Shown here: positions 32,267-39,866 of the stretch, piece by piece
How positions within the stretch are numbered: the first letter of the stretch is position 1
Layout of the letters: each line of letters begins with the position of its first letter
NCBI RefSeq assembly: GCF_030646155.1
Contig: NZ_JAUTDN010000040.1
Coordinates: 1 to 54,397, forward strand
DNA length: 54,397 bases
DNA from: Conexibacter sp. CPCC 205762
Lineage (GTDB): Bacteria > Actinomycetota > Thermoleophilia > Solirubrobacterales > Solirubrobacteraceae
Reading direction: 5' to 3'
The notes under the pieces: generated by a model
Database searches by the model: none
Told to the model about the DNA's origin: nothing
Seen by the model: the letters and a program-made list of their open reading frames with translations, nothing else
Position numbers and translations under genes: made by a program

Positions 32267-33295
32267 GTGCGAATTGCAGTGCTTGGACTGGGACGGATGG
32301 GCTCGGCGATCGCCGAGCGCCTGCTGCTCGCCGACCACGAGCTGACCGTCTGGAACCGCTCGCCGGCCGCGACCGAGCCGTTCGCCGCCCGCGGCGTGCG
32401 CGTCGCCGCCTCCCCGGCCGAGGTCTGGCCCCACGCCGACGTCGCGATCACGATGCTCGCCGACGGCGCCGCGCTGGAGGGCGTCGTGAACGGGCTGGTC
32501 GAGGGGCTCGGCGCCCCCGCCGCCGGCTCCGCGTCCGGCGACGCCCCCGCGCCCGCCGGCGACACCCCCGCGCCTGCCGGCGACGCCCCCGCGCCCGCCG
32601 GCGACACCCCCGCGCCTGCCGGCGACGCCGCCGCGCCCGCGAGCGACGCCTCCCCCGCGGCGCCCGCCGCCCGTACCGTGATCGACATGGGCACGGTCGG
32701 CGCCGACACCTCCGCGCGCGTCGCGGAGCGGCTCGCGGCGCGCGACGTGGCGCTGCTGCGGGCGCCGGTCTCCGGCAACCCGGGCGTCGTCGCGGCCGGC
32801 AACCTCGCGATCGTCGTCTCCGGCCCGCGCGCGACCTTCGACGCGCTCGCCCCCGCGCTCGCCGACATCGGCCCGCACCTGCACTACGTCGGCGCCGAGG
32901 AGCAGGCGCGCGTCGTCAAGCTGGCGCTCAACCTGATGCTCGCCGGCACGACGCAGCTGCTCGCCGAGGCGCTCGTGCTGCTGGAGGCCGAGGGCGTCGA
33001 GCGCGCCGCGGCGCTCGGCGTGATCAACGGCTCCGCCGTCGGCAGCAACTTCGTCAGATACAAGAGCGAGGCGCTGATCGCCGACGACTACGCCTCGACG
33101 TTCACCGCCGAGCTGATGCGCAAGGACCTCGAGCTGGCGCTCGCCGCCGGCAGAGCCGCCGCGGTCCCGCTGCCAGTGACGGCCGCCACGACGCAGCTGT
33201 ACGCCGGCGCGATCGCCCAGGGCATGGGCCAGCTCGACCTGACCGCGCTGCTGCCGCGCCTGCGCCGCGAGGCCGGGCTCGACACCGAGCGCTGA
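32267..33295 (+). CDS. 3-hydroxyisobutyrate dehydrogenase-like enzyme with repeat insert
   Basis: The 342-aa beta-hydroxyacid dehydrogenase starts at GTG after a strong AAGGAGGA (32253-32260). It has the Rossmann motif VLGLGRMGSAIAERLL, substrate loop RAPVSGNPGVVAAGN (family PVSGG altered) and the catalytic Lys region ARVVKLALNLMLAGTTQLLA. Between the nucleotide-binding strands, at about residues 91-130, lies an insert of five GDxPAPA heptads that close homologues would not be expected to have. Products of this family oxidise 3-hydroxy acids or reduce semialdehydes with NAD(P). It is third in the operon with the XRE-cupin regulator and hydratase. Confidence 0.9.
   Translation: MRIAVLGLGRMGSAIAERLLLADHELTVWNRSPAATEPFAARGVRVAASPAEVWPHADVAITMLADGAALEGVVNGLVEGLGAPAAGSASGDAPAPAGDTPAPAGDAPAPAGDTPAPAGDAAAPASDASPAAPAARTVIDMGTVGADTSARVAERLAARDVALLRAPVSGNPGVVAAGNLAIVVSGPRATFDALAPALADIGPHLHYVGAEEQARVVKLALNLMLAGTTQLLAEALVLLEAEGVERAAALGVINGSAVGSNFVRYKSEALIADDYASTFTAELMRKDLELALAAGRAAAVPLPVTAATTQLYAGAIAQGMGQLDLTALLPRLRREAGLDTER
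32537..32641. repeat. 21-bp in-frame tandem repeat in the dehydrogenase gene
   Basis: There are five units of 21 bp. Units 1 and 3 encode GDAPAPA, units 2 and 4 GDTPAPA, and unit 5 is degenerate (GDAAAPA). The A/T alternation makes a 42-bp higher-order unit, pointing to a recent duplication of a two-unit block. The length keeps the reading frame. Confidence 0.93.
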
Positions 33296-33302
33296 GGCCG
33301 CC

Positions 33303-33328
33303 GCTCCCGCCGCGCGCCCGGCGGGAGC
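33303..33328. terminator. Hairpin between convergent genes
   Basis: GCTCCCGCC-gcgcgccc-GGCGGGAGC is a perfect 9-bp GC-rich stem with an 8-nt loop, placed 7 bp after the dehydrogenase stop and before the convergent reductase gene. There is no T-run. A second weaker C/G-rich fold follows up to about 33355. Confidence 0.65.
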
Positions 33329-33362
33329 CACCCGCCGCCGGCGACGCGGCGGCGAGCGCGCC

Positions 33363-34391
33363 CTACAGCGCGTCGAGCAGCAGCGCGAGGTTCGACGGGT
33401 CGGGCGCCAGCTCGCCGCGCTCGACCCGGTGCGCCAGCTCGACCACCGCGCGGTTGGCGGGCGCGTCGTCGCCGAGCCGCGCCGCCTCGGCGACGACGAA
33501 GCCGTTGATGTCGTCGACCTCGCTGTGGCGGCCCTTGCGCCAGTCGTGCAGGATCGTCGTCGTCGTGTGCTCCAGCACGAAGCCGGCGTAGAGCGTGTCC
33601 AGCAGCGTCTCCACGACCGCCTCCGGCCGCGCGACGTGCTCCGCTCTCAAGCCGAAGATCGGCAGGATCTGGTGGCCGCGGGCGGCGCCGGTGTCGAGCG
33701 CCTCCTGGCCGCAGCGGAGCATCAGCTCGCGCATCCCCGGCTGCGCCAGCGCGGCCCGCATCGGCAGGCCGAGCAGCGCGGTCGTGACGAGCGTCGTGCA
33801 GTTGCTGACGAGCTTCATCCACTTCGCGGCGGCGATGTCGTCGACGACCTCGACGCTGCCGGCGCAGGCCAGCAGCGAGGCGACCTCCTGCTCCCGCCCG
33901 GCGGCCGCGTGGTCGATCGCGCCGACCGCGAACCACGACCGCTCCGGCGGCGAGTGACGCTCGACGACGCCCGGGACCGTCATCTCCGAGGAGACCTCGA
34001 TCACCGCGCCGAGCGTCCGCTGCGGCCCGACCGCTGCGCCGACGACGTCGGTCGTCATCCCGTTCTGGACGCCGACCAGCAGGCCGTCGGCGGCCAGTCT
34101 CGGCGCGATCAGCCGTGCCGCCCAGTCGGCGTCGTAGGCCTTCATCACCATCAGCACGACGTCGAACGGCTGCGTGACCGTCGCGACCTCGCAGAGATCG
34201 AGCGCCGTCGCCTCGACCTCCAAGGTCCGCTCGGGCATCTCGATCCGCAGACCGTTCGCGCGGATCGCGCGGACATGCTCGGGCCACTGCTCGACCAGCG
34301 TCACGTCATGACCGGCGGCGATCAGGTCGGCGCCGATCGAGGAGCCGTTGGCGCCGCTGCCGAGGACGGCGATCCGGCGCCCGTCGCTCAT
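33363..34391 (-). CDS. Ketopantoate reductase-like dehydrogenase (ApbA/PanE family; copy 2)
   Basis: The 342-aa paralogue of the 23314 enzyme has RIAVLGSGANGSSIGADLIA (Rossmann glycines), VGVQNGMTTDVVG and the catalytic helix AAAKWMKLVSNCTTLVTTAL. Its ATG overlaps the stop of E1beta by 4 bp (ATGA), making it the last gene of the M24-E1alpha-E2-E1beta operon. This coupling argues for a catabolic role supplying or draining the 2-oxo acid used by the dehydrogenase complex, and against pantothenate synthesis. Confidence 0.9.
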   Translation of the reverse strand: MSDGRRIAVLGSGANGSSIGADLIAAGHDVTLVEQWPEHVRAIRANGLRIEMPERTLEVEATALDLCEVATVTQPFDVVLMVMKAYDADWAARLIAPRLAADGLLVGVQNGMTTDVVGAAVGPQRTLGAVIEVSSEMTVPGVVERHSPPERSWFAVGAIDHAAAGREQEVASLLACAGSVEVVDDIAAAKWMKLVSNCTTLVTTALLGLPMRAALAQPGMRELMLRCGQEALDTGAARGHQILPIFGLRAEHVARPEAVVETLLDTLYAGFVLEHTTTTILHDWRKGRHSEVDDINGFVVAEAARLGDDAPANRAVVELAHRVERGELAPDPSNLALLLDAL

Positions 34392-35380
34392 GCGACCCGC
34401 GCGCCCAGGCGCGCCCGCACGGCCGCGACGATCGCCTCGACGCCGGGCAGGAAGTCGTCCTCCAGCGGCGGCGAGTAGGGCGTCGGCAGGTCGTCGGTCG
34501 CCAGCCGCCAGACGTCGTCCAGCTCGCCGAGCGCCTCCTCGCCGACGCGCGCGACCAGCTCGCCGGCCCAGCCGCCGGTCAGCGGCCCCTCTTCGAGCAC
34601 GAGCAGCCGGTTGGTCTTCGTCACCGAGGCGACGACGGCCGGCACGTCGAGCGGGCGCAGCGTGCGCAGGTCGACGACCTCCAGTTCGATCCCGTCGGCG
34701 GCGAGCGTCTCGGCGGCGGCGAGCGCGTGGTGGACGCTGGCGGCGACGGTCGCGACCGTCAGGTCGGCGCCGGAGCGCACGACGCGCGCCTCGCCGATCG
34801 TCGCGACCTCCTCGCCGCCGTGCTCGCCGGCGTCGCGCTTGAGCGAGTAGAGCCGCTTGTGCTCGAGGAACAGGACCGGGTTGTCGTCGCGGATCGCCGC
34901 CTTCAGCAGCGCCTTCGCGTCGGCCGGCGTGCTGGGGGCGACGATCTTCAGGCCCGGCACGTTCTGGAACCAGGCGACCGGCGACTGCGAGTGGATCGCG
35001 CCGAAGCGGCCGCCCGCGCCGAACGCCGAGCGCACGACGATCGGCGCCGGCGCCTGCTCGTTGGAGAGGTACCAGTACTTCGCCGCCTGGTTGACCATGC
35101 CGTCCATCGCGAGCGGGAGGAAGTCGGCGAACATGATCTCGATCACGGGGCGCAGGCCGCAGACGGCAGCGCCGAAGGCGGCGCCGGTGATCGCCAGCTC
35201 GGAGATCGGCGTGTCGAAGACGCGCGCCTCGCCGTGGGCATCGTAGAGCCCCGGCGTGGCGGCGAAGACGCCGCCCGGCTTGGCGACGTCCTCGCCGAAG
35301 AAGACGACGCGGTCGTCGCGCGCCAGCTCCTCGTCGAGCGCGTCGCGGATCGCGCGGCGGAATTCGAGCTTGTCAGCCAC
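34388..35380 (-). CDS. 2-oxoacid dehydrogenase E1 component, beta subunit
   Basis: The 330-aa transketolase-like subunit is of the pyruvate/acetoin dehydrogenase type: DDRVVFFGEDVAKPGGVF, VFDTPISELAITGAAFGAAV, FADFLPLAMDGMVNQAAKYW and the C-terminal VVDLRTLRPLDVPAV. With E1alpha it binds thiamine diphosphate and decarboxylates a 2-oxo acid, passing the acyl group to the E2 lipoyl arm. It starts at GTG 35380. Motifs fit pyruvate, acetoin and branched-chain enzymes about equally, so the substrate is unassigned. The gene order E1alpha-E2-E1beta is unusual. Confidence 0.92.
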   Translation of the reverse strand: MADKLEFRRAIRDALDEELARDDRVVFFGEDVAKPGGVFAATPGLYDAHGEARVFDTPISELAITGAAFGAAVCGLRPVIEIMFADFLPLAMDGMVNQAAKYWYLSNEQAPAPIVVRSAFGAGGRFGAIHSQSPVAWFQNVPGLKIVAPSTPADAKALLKAAIRDDNPVLFLEHKRLYSLKRDAGEHGGEEVATIGEARVVRSGADLTVATVAASVHHALAAAETLAADGIELEVVDLRTLRPLDVPAVVASVTKTNRLLVLEEGPLTGGWAGELVARVGEEALGELDDVWRLATDDLPTPYSPPLEDDFLPGVEAIVAAVRARLGARVA

Positions 35381-35398
35381 GGGGAAGATCCTTCCGGG

Positions 35399-36625
35399 TC
35401 ACAGCGCCAGCAGCTCCGGCGCTTCGAGCAACTCGCGCACGCGCGCGAGGAAGACGGCGCCGTCGGCGCCGTTGAGGATGCGGTGGTCGCAGCTGAGGCG
35501 GGCGGTCAGCGTCCGCCCGAGCACCAGCTGCCCGTCGCGCGCGACCGGCTTCTCGCGCACCGCGCCGACGGCGAGGATCGCCGCCTGCGGCGGGTTCAGC
35601 ACGGCGGTGAAGGCGTCGACCCCGAACATGCCGAGGTTCGAGACCGTGAAGGTCGCGCCGTCCAGCTCGCGCGGGGTCAGCCTGCCGGCACGCGCCGCCT
35701 GCGCCAGCCGCCGCACGTCGGCGGAGATCTGCCCGAGGCTGCGGGCGTCGGCGTCGCGCACGGTCGGCACGACGAGCGCGTCGTCGGTCGCGACCGCGAC
35801 GCCGACGTTGACGTGGTCGAACAGCTCGACCGCCGCCCCGCCGCCGCCCGCGCCATCCGCGCGGTAGGCGCCGTTGACGCGCGGATGCTCCCGCAGCGCC
35901 AGCCCGCAGGCCTTGATGACGAAGTCGCCGAGCGACGGCGGCTTGCTGTCCCCCAGCAGCTCCTTGAGCCGCTGCCGCATCGCGATCGCCGCCCCCATGT
36001 CGACCTCGACGTCGAGCACGAAGTCGGGCGCCGTCTGCTTCGAAGCGGTCATGCGCTCGGCGATCAGGCGCTGGACGCGGGTGAGCGGAACGAGGTTGGC
36101 CGCGTTCAGCGCCGGCGTCACCTCCGGCTCGGCGGCGGGCACGGGGTCCGGAGCGGGGGTCGGCTGGGGTTCCGGCGCCGGTCTGGCGGCCAGCACGTCG
36201 CTCTTGACCACGCGTCCGTTGGGCCCGCTGCCGACCAACGCCGCGAGGTCGATGTTCAGCTCCGCCGCGATCCGCCGCGCCAGCGGTGAGGCGCTGACGC
36301 GGCGCGCAGCGGTATCCCCGTGAATCTGCTGGTCTGTGGGACCAGTAACTTCACGGGGATCGGAGGCCTCAACGCCCTCCGGGATGATCTGGGCGATCGG
36401 ATCGCCGACGGCCACCGTCTCTCCGGCCGCTACGAGCACGTGGAGCACTCCATCGGCCTCGGCCTCGTAGGGCATCGTCGCCTTGTCGGTCTCGACCTCG
36501 ACGATCTCCTGGCCGCGCGTCACGGCCGCGCCGTCAGCGACCAGCCAGGAGGCGATCGTGCCCTCCTCCATCGAGTCGGAGAGGCGCGGCATCGGGACCG
36601 TCAGGACCGCGACCGCGCCGCTCAT
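35399..36625 (-). CDS. 2-oxoacid dehydrogenase E2 (dihydrolipoyl acyltransferase)
   Basis: The 408-aa protein has one lipoyl domain (about 8-85; lipoylated Lys in EVETDKATMPYEAEADG) and an E3-binding domain (about 118-150; SASPLARRIAAELNIDLAAL). A Pro/Ala linker precedes the catalytic domain (from about 178; VPLTRVQRLIAERMTASKQT). The active-site motif reads DHRILNGADG, so the Asp of the usual HxxxDG is Asn. The linker between lipoyl and E3-binding domains contains DPREVTGPTDQQIHGD, encoded by a 47-bp palindrome with atypical codons. The ATG overlaps the E1alpha stop (ATGA). No E3 gene lies nearby, so a housekeeping E3 must serve. Confidence 0.93.
   Translation of the reverse strand: MSGAVAVLTVPMPRLSDSMEEGTIASWLVADGAAVTRGQEIVEVETDKATMPYEAEADGVLHVLVAAGETVAVGDPIAQIIPEGVEASDPREVTGPTDQQIHGDTAARRVSASPLARRIAAELNIDLAALVGSGPNGRVVKSDVLAARPAPEPQPTPAPDPVPAAEPEVTPALNAANLVPLTRVQRLIAERMTASKQTAPDFVLDVEVDMGAAIAMRQRLKELLGDSKPPSLGDFVIKACGLALREHPRVNGAYRADGAGGGGAAVELFDHVNVGVAVATDDALVVPTVRDADARSLGQISADVRRLAQAARAGRLTPRELDGATFTVSNLGMFGVDAFTAVLNPPQAAILAVGAVREKPVARDGQLVLGRTLTARLSCDHRILNGADGAVFLARVRELLEAPELLAL
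36314..36360. repeat. 47-bp palindromic element inside the E2 coding sequence
   Basis: Two 21-nt arms (ATCCCCGTGAATCTGCTGGTC-type left arm in plus-strand reading) flank the loop TGTGG. The outer 11 and inner 6 pairs are perfect, with two mismatches and one wobble between. It is translated on the minus strand as linker residues, using codons such as GTT, ACT, ACA and ATT that are rare around it. The left arm matches the element at 20535-20581 at 17 of 21 positions and the right arm at 15 of 21 (hand alignment). Confidence 0.9.
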
Positions 36626-37626
36626 GACGTGCTCGGCGCGAACTCGCGCGCGCCGTCGCGCTCGGGCGTCGGGTACGGCGCCGCCAGCGACTGCGCGACG
36701 ATCCGCTCGAACTGCTCCGCGACCGCCGCGTCGACGCCGTCGACCACGTCGCCGGAGACGCCGAATGCCTCCGCCAGCCGCTCGCGCGCGACCTTCAGCG
36801 GATCGCGCGCCTTCCACTCCTCCAGCTCGCCCGGCTTGCGGTACTTGGCCGGGTCCGAGCGCGAGTGGCCGACGAAGCGGTACGTCATCGACTGGATGAA
36901 CTGCGGCCCCTCGCCGTCACGGGCGCGCGCGACCGCGGCGGCCGCGGCCTCGCGCACCGCCCAGACGTCCATCCCGTCGACCGTCTCCGTCGGCAGGCCG
37001 AGCGCCTGCGGACGAGCGGCGATGTCACCGGCGGTGACGTCCTCGAACGGCGTGAACTCGCCGTAGCGGTTGTTCTCGCAGACGAACACGACCGGCAGTC
37101 TCAGCACCGCCGCGAAGTTGAGGCACTCGTGGAAGTAGCCGTGGTTGGTCGTGCCCTCGCCGAAGAAGGCGACCGCGACGCCGCCTCTGCCCTGCCGCTG
37201 CAGCGCCAGCGCGGCGCCGGTCGCGGCCGAGATCGAGCCGCCGATGATGCCGAAGCTGCCGATCAGGCCGTGCGCCTGGTCGATCACGTTCATCGACCCG
37301 GCGCGCCCGCCGCAGACGCCCGTCTCGCGTCCGAGCATCTCGTCCAGCAGCGCCTGCGGGTCGACCCCGGCGCCGAGCGAGTGGCCATGGCCGCGGTAGG
37401 TGCCGGCGACCTTGTCGCGCTCGTCGAGCACGTCGCAGACGCCGATCGCGCCGGCCTCCTCGCCGATGTAGAGGTGCGTCGTGCCGTGCACCTCGCCTCT
37501 CTGGAAGAGCGCCTGCACCGCCTCCTCGAAGCGGCGCACGACGAGCATCCGGCGGTACAGCTCGAGCCCGTGCTGGGCCGGCCCGCTCAGCTCGCTGGCG
37601 GCGGGCGCCTCGGACGCGCGCGCCAC
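36622..37626 (-). CDS. 2-oxoacid dehydrogenase E1 component, alpha subunit
   Basis: The 334-aa thiamine-diphosphate enzyme subunit shows YRRMLVVRRFEEAVQALFQR, HLYIGEEAGAIGVCDVL, the GHGHSLGAG segment and the ThDP/Mg motif FFGEGTTNHGYFHECLNFAA then PVVFVCENNRYGEFTP. The phosphorylation-loop region YRFVGHSRSDPAKYR is also typical. GTG 37626 is preferred because GGAGGT lies six bases upstream; GTG 37632 would put the ribosome site against the start codon. It begins just after the M24 stop and overlaps E2 by 4 bp. Confidence 0.92.
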   Translation of the reverse strand: MARASEAPAASELSGPAQHGLELYRRMLVVRRFEEAVQALFQRGEVHGTTHLYIGEEAGAIGVCDVLDERDKVAGTYRGHGHSLGAGVDPQALLDEMLGRETGVCGGRAGSMNVIDQAHGLIGSFGIIGGSISAATGAALALQRQGRGGVAVAFFGEGTTNHGYFHECLNFAAVLRLPVVFVCENNRYGEFTPFEDVTAGDIAARPQALGLPTETVDGMDVWAVREAAAAAVARARDGEGPQFIQSMTYRFVGHSRSDPAKYRKPGELEEWKARDPLKVARERLAEAFGVSGDVVDGVDAAVAEQFERIVAQSLAAPYPTPERDGAREFAPSTS

Positions 37627-37628
37627 CG

Positions 37629-38906
37629 TCACACCTCCACCCGGTCGCCGATCAGGTCCGCGCCGCGCACGTACTGGCGGCCGCAGACGAGCAGCTCCTC
37701 GGCCGGGAAGCGGGTGATGATCCGCGGGCCGTCGGCCGTCACGACGATCTCCTCCTCGATCCGCGCCGCGCCGCTGCCGTCTCTGGTGGCGCAGTAGGTC
37801 TCCAGCGCGAAGACCATCCCCTCCTCGATCACGATCGGGTCGTCGAACGAGTTGAGGCGCGAGATCATCGGCGCCTCGTAGAGGCCGACGCCGATGCCGT
37901 GGCCGAACTGGAGGCCGAAGCACGACTCCTCGCTGGGGAAGCCCAGCTCCTGCGCGGTCGGCCAGACGGAGGCGATTCTGTCGGTCGTGACGCCGGGCCG
38001 CACCAGCTCGATCGCGTCGTCGAGCCACTCGCGGCACTGCTTGTAGGCGTCGATCTGCCCCTGGTTCGTGCCGCCGACCGAGAACGTGCGGTAGTAGCAC
38101 GTGCGGTAGCCCATGAAGGAGTGGATGATGTCGAAGAAGGCCTGATCGCCCGGCCGCAGCAGGCGGTCGGAGAAGACGTGCGGGTGGGGCGCGCAGCGGT
38201 CGCCGGAGACGGCGTTGATCGCCTCCACCTGCTCGGAGCCCAGCTCGAACAGCAGCCGCTGGGTGTCGGCGACGATCTCGTGCTCGCGCACGCCGGGGCG
38301 CAGCGTCTCGTAGATGTTCTGGTACGCGGCGTCGACGATGCCGGCGGCATGGTCGAGCAGCGCGATCTCGTCGGCGGTCTTGATCTTGCGCGCGCTCTGC
38401 ATGATCGGCGCGGCGTCGCCGGTCGCGATCCCGCGGCGGTGCAGCGACGCGAGCGTCTCCATGTCGGTCAGGTCGATCCCGACCGGCTTGTCGAGCAGGC
38501 CGTGGTCGTCGAGCACGTCGTAGATGTGGCCGGCGAGCAGGTCGGGGACGCCGCTCTCGCGCGGCATCGCGCCGCGCATCGACGTGACGCCGGCCTGCCA
38601 GCTCGACTCCGGCAGCCACGGCGCGTACAGCTGGTGGTGCTTGGCGGCGGAGCCGAAGTCCCACAGGACCGGGTCGCCGTTGCGCGGCAGCAGCACGCAG
38701 CGGGCGCTCTTGTCGCGCGCCCACTCGCCGATGTGGGTGGAGGTGACGTAGCGGATGTTGTTCTGGTCGAACAGCAGCACCGCCCCCAGCTCGGAGGCCT
38801 CCAGCGCCGCCTTCGCGCGCGCCAGGCGATCCGAGCGCAGGCGCGAAAAGTCGACGCGCTGCTCCCAGTCGACCGCCATGGTCGCTCCACGTGACGCGAT
38901 GTTCAT
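37629..38906 (-). CDS. M24-family creatinase/aminopeptidase P-like protein with altered metal site
   Basis: The 425-aa protein has an N-terminal creatinase-type domain (about 1-160; VLLFDQNNIRYVTSTHIGEW) and a pita-bread C-terminal domain. Of the five M24 metal ligands, the first Asp (AFFDIIHSFMGY), His (QFGHGIGVGLYEAP) and two Glu (VFALETYCAT, ARIEEEIVV) are present. The second Asp of SDxTRTF is lost, since the stretch reads TCYYRTFSVGG. Creatinase and other non-peptidase M24 members also lack metal ligands, so C-N hydrolysis of a small guanidino or amide compound is as likely as dipeptide cleavage. It is first in the E1/E2 operon, with a sigma70-like promoter upstream. Confidence 0.85.
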   Translation of the reverse strand: MNIASRGATMAVDWEQRVDFSRLRSDRLARAKAALEASELGAVLLFDQNNIRYVTSTHIGEWARDKSARCVLLPRNGDPVLWDFGSAAKHHQLYAPWLPESSWQAGVTSMRGAMPRESGVPDLLAGHIYDVLDDHGLLDKPVGIDLTDMETLASLHRRGIATGDAAPIMQSARKIKTADEIALLDHAAGIVDAAYQNIYETLRPGVREHEIVADTQRLLFELGSEQVEAINAVSGDRCAPHPHVFSDRLLRPGDQAFFDIIHSFMGYRTCYYRTFSVGGTNQGQIDAYKQCREWLDDAIELVRPGVTTDRIASVWPTAQELGFPSEESCFGLQFGHGIGVGLYEAPMISRLNSFDDPIVIEEGMVFALETYCATRDGSGAARIEEEIVVTADGPRIITRFPAEELLVCGRQYVRGADLIGDRVEV

Positions 38907-38977
38907 GCGCGAGCCCTCTCCTCGTGTGTCGAACGCCAAGGCACGTGGGCGACTCGACCCCCTCGTGCGTGAAGCAA

Positions 38978-39006
38978 GAATAAACAGTTCGACCCGATAG
39001 CGTCAA
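38978..39006 (-). promoter_or_regulatory. Sigma70-like promoter of the M24-E1-E2-reductase operon
   Basis: On the minus strand TTGACG (39006-39001) and TTATTC (38983-38978) are separated by exactly 17 bp in a short AT-rich island. Transcription starting about 7 bp downstream would leave a leader of roughly 65 nt to the M24 start. The remainder of 38907-39135 shows no gene. Confidence 0.55.
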
Positions 39007-39135
39007 TCCATACTGCGCAAAACACCCTTCCAAGGCGCCAGACGTGCATGAAAGCTTGACGAAACGGCCTCCACGGTCAGCAGTCCACAACCAGGCGTGA
39101 CGGGCTCACCAGGTCGAGGTAGCCTTGGAGGCGAG

Positions 39136-39411
39136 ATGGGATGGGGAATGGTGTGGCTGATGCTGGTGCTCAAGATCCCGATCGGGCTCTTGCTGTGGCT
39201 CGTCTGGTGGGCGATCCGGCAGACCCCTGACGAGCTGGGCGAGCACGACGGCGGCGACGGCGGCTCGAAGGTGCCGCACAGACCGGCGCCGCATCCGCGC
39301 TCGCCCTTCCCGCACCGGCCGCGCGGCCGCGGTCCCCATGGCGACCCGACCGTCGCCGCTCCCGCCCGCACGCGCACGCGCGTCACGCGCGCCCGCACCC
39401 GCGAGCACTGA
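39136..39411 (+). CDS. Small membrane protein with Pro/Arg/His-rich tail
   Basis: The 91-aa protein has one N-terminal membrane helix rich in Trp and Leu (VWLMLVLKIPIGLLLWLVWW) and then a disordered tail dominated by Pro, Arg, His and Gly (HPRSPFPHRPRGRGPHGDP). GGAGG at 39126-39130 is well spaced for the ATG. Codon use matches the genome. The function is unknown. The architecture recalls small single-helix proteins that I believe recur in this group, but I could not check that. Confidence 0.7.
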   Translation: MGWGMVWLMLVLKIPIGLLLWLVWWAIRQTPDELGEHDGGDGGSKVPHRPAPHPRSPFPHRPRGRGPHGDPTVAAPARTRTRVTRARTREH

Positions 39412-39516
39412 GAGCCGAGAGCCGCCGCCCGTGCTGCCCGCCGCGCCGCCGCCCGCGCCGCGCCCCGCTGACAGAACCTTCCCGCGACGCGCCCGCTTTC
39501 GGTTAGGCTCGCGCCC

Positions 39517-39744
39517 ATGCACGCGCTCCTGATCTTCGCCGCCGAAGGCGCGGCCGACCACGGCTCCAAGACCGCGTTCTACGTCGCCGGCCTCGTGCTG
39601 GCGGGCTGGGCGGTGCTCGTCGGCGGCGTCGGCGTCGCGCAGCCGGCCTTCGCCGAGCGCGAGGGCACCGGCCGCGTCGTGATCGGTATCACCGCCGTGC
39701 TCGTCGCCGCGGCGATGGCCGCCGCGATCATCACCTCCTCCTGA
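39517..39744 (+). CDS. Small two-helix membrane protein
   Basis: The 75-aa product has two predicted membrane segments (TAFYVAGLVLAGWAVLVGGV and VVIGITAVLVAAAMAAAIIT) joined by a short charged loop (AEREGTG). No family was recognised. It lies ahead of citrate synthase with 122 bp between, on the same strand. Nothing was recognised in 39412-39516. Confidence 0.7.
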   Translation: MHALLIFAAEGAADHGSKTAFYVAGLVLAGWAVLVGGVGVAQPAFAEREGTGRVVIGITAVLVAAAMAAAIITSS

Positions 39745-39866
39745 CGCCCCCCGCCCGGGCGCACGCTCACACCGTTCTCGGCGCACGGTTACACCCCCGG
39801 CACCCGGCCGGAGGGCCCGATCCGGTAAAACGGGGGGAACGAGACTTAGAGCGCCAAGGGAGAAAC

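Noticed and set aside
32537..32641. Repeat as sign of a frameshift or broken dehydrogenase gene
   Set aside because: The frame is continuous on both sides and the downstream catalytic Lys region is intact.
39003..39786. Minus-strand frames opposite the two small membrane proteins
   Set aside because: They are Arg/Ala/Gly-rich without motifs, whereas the plus-strand frames have ribosome sites or clear membrane helices and typical codon use.
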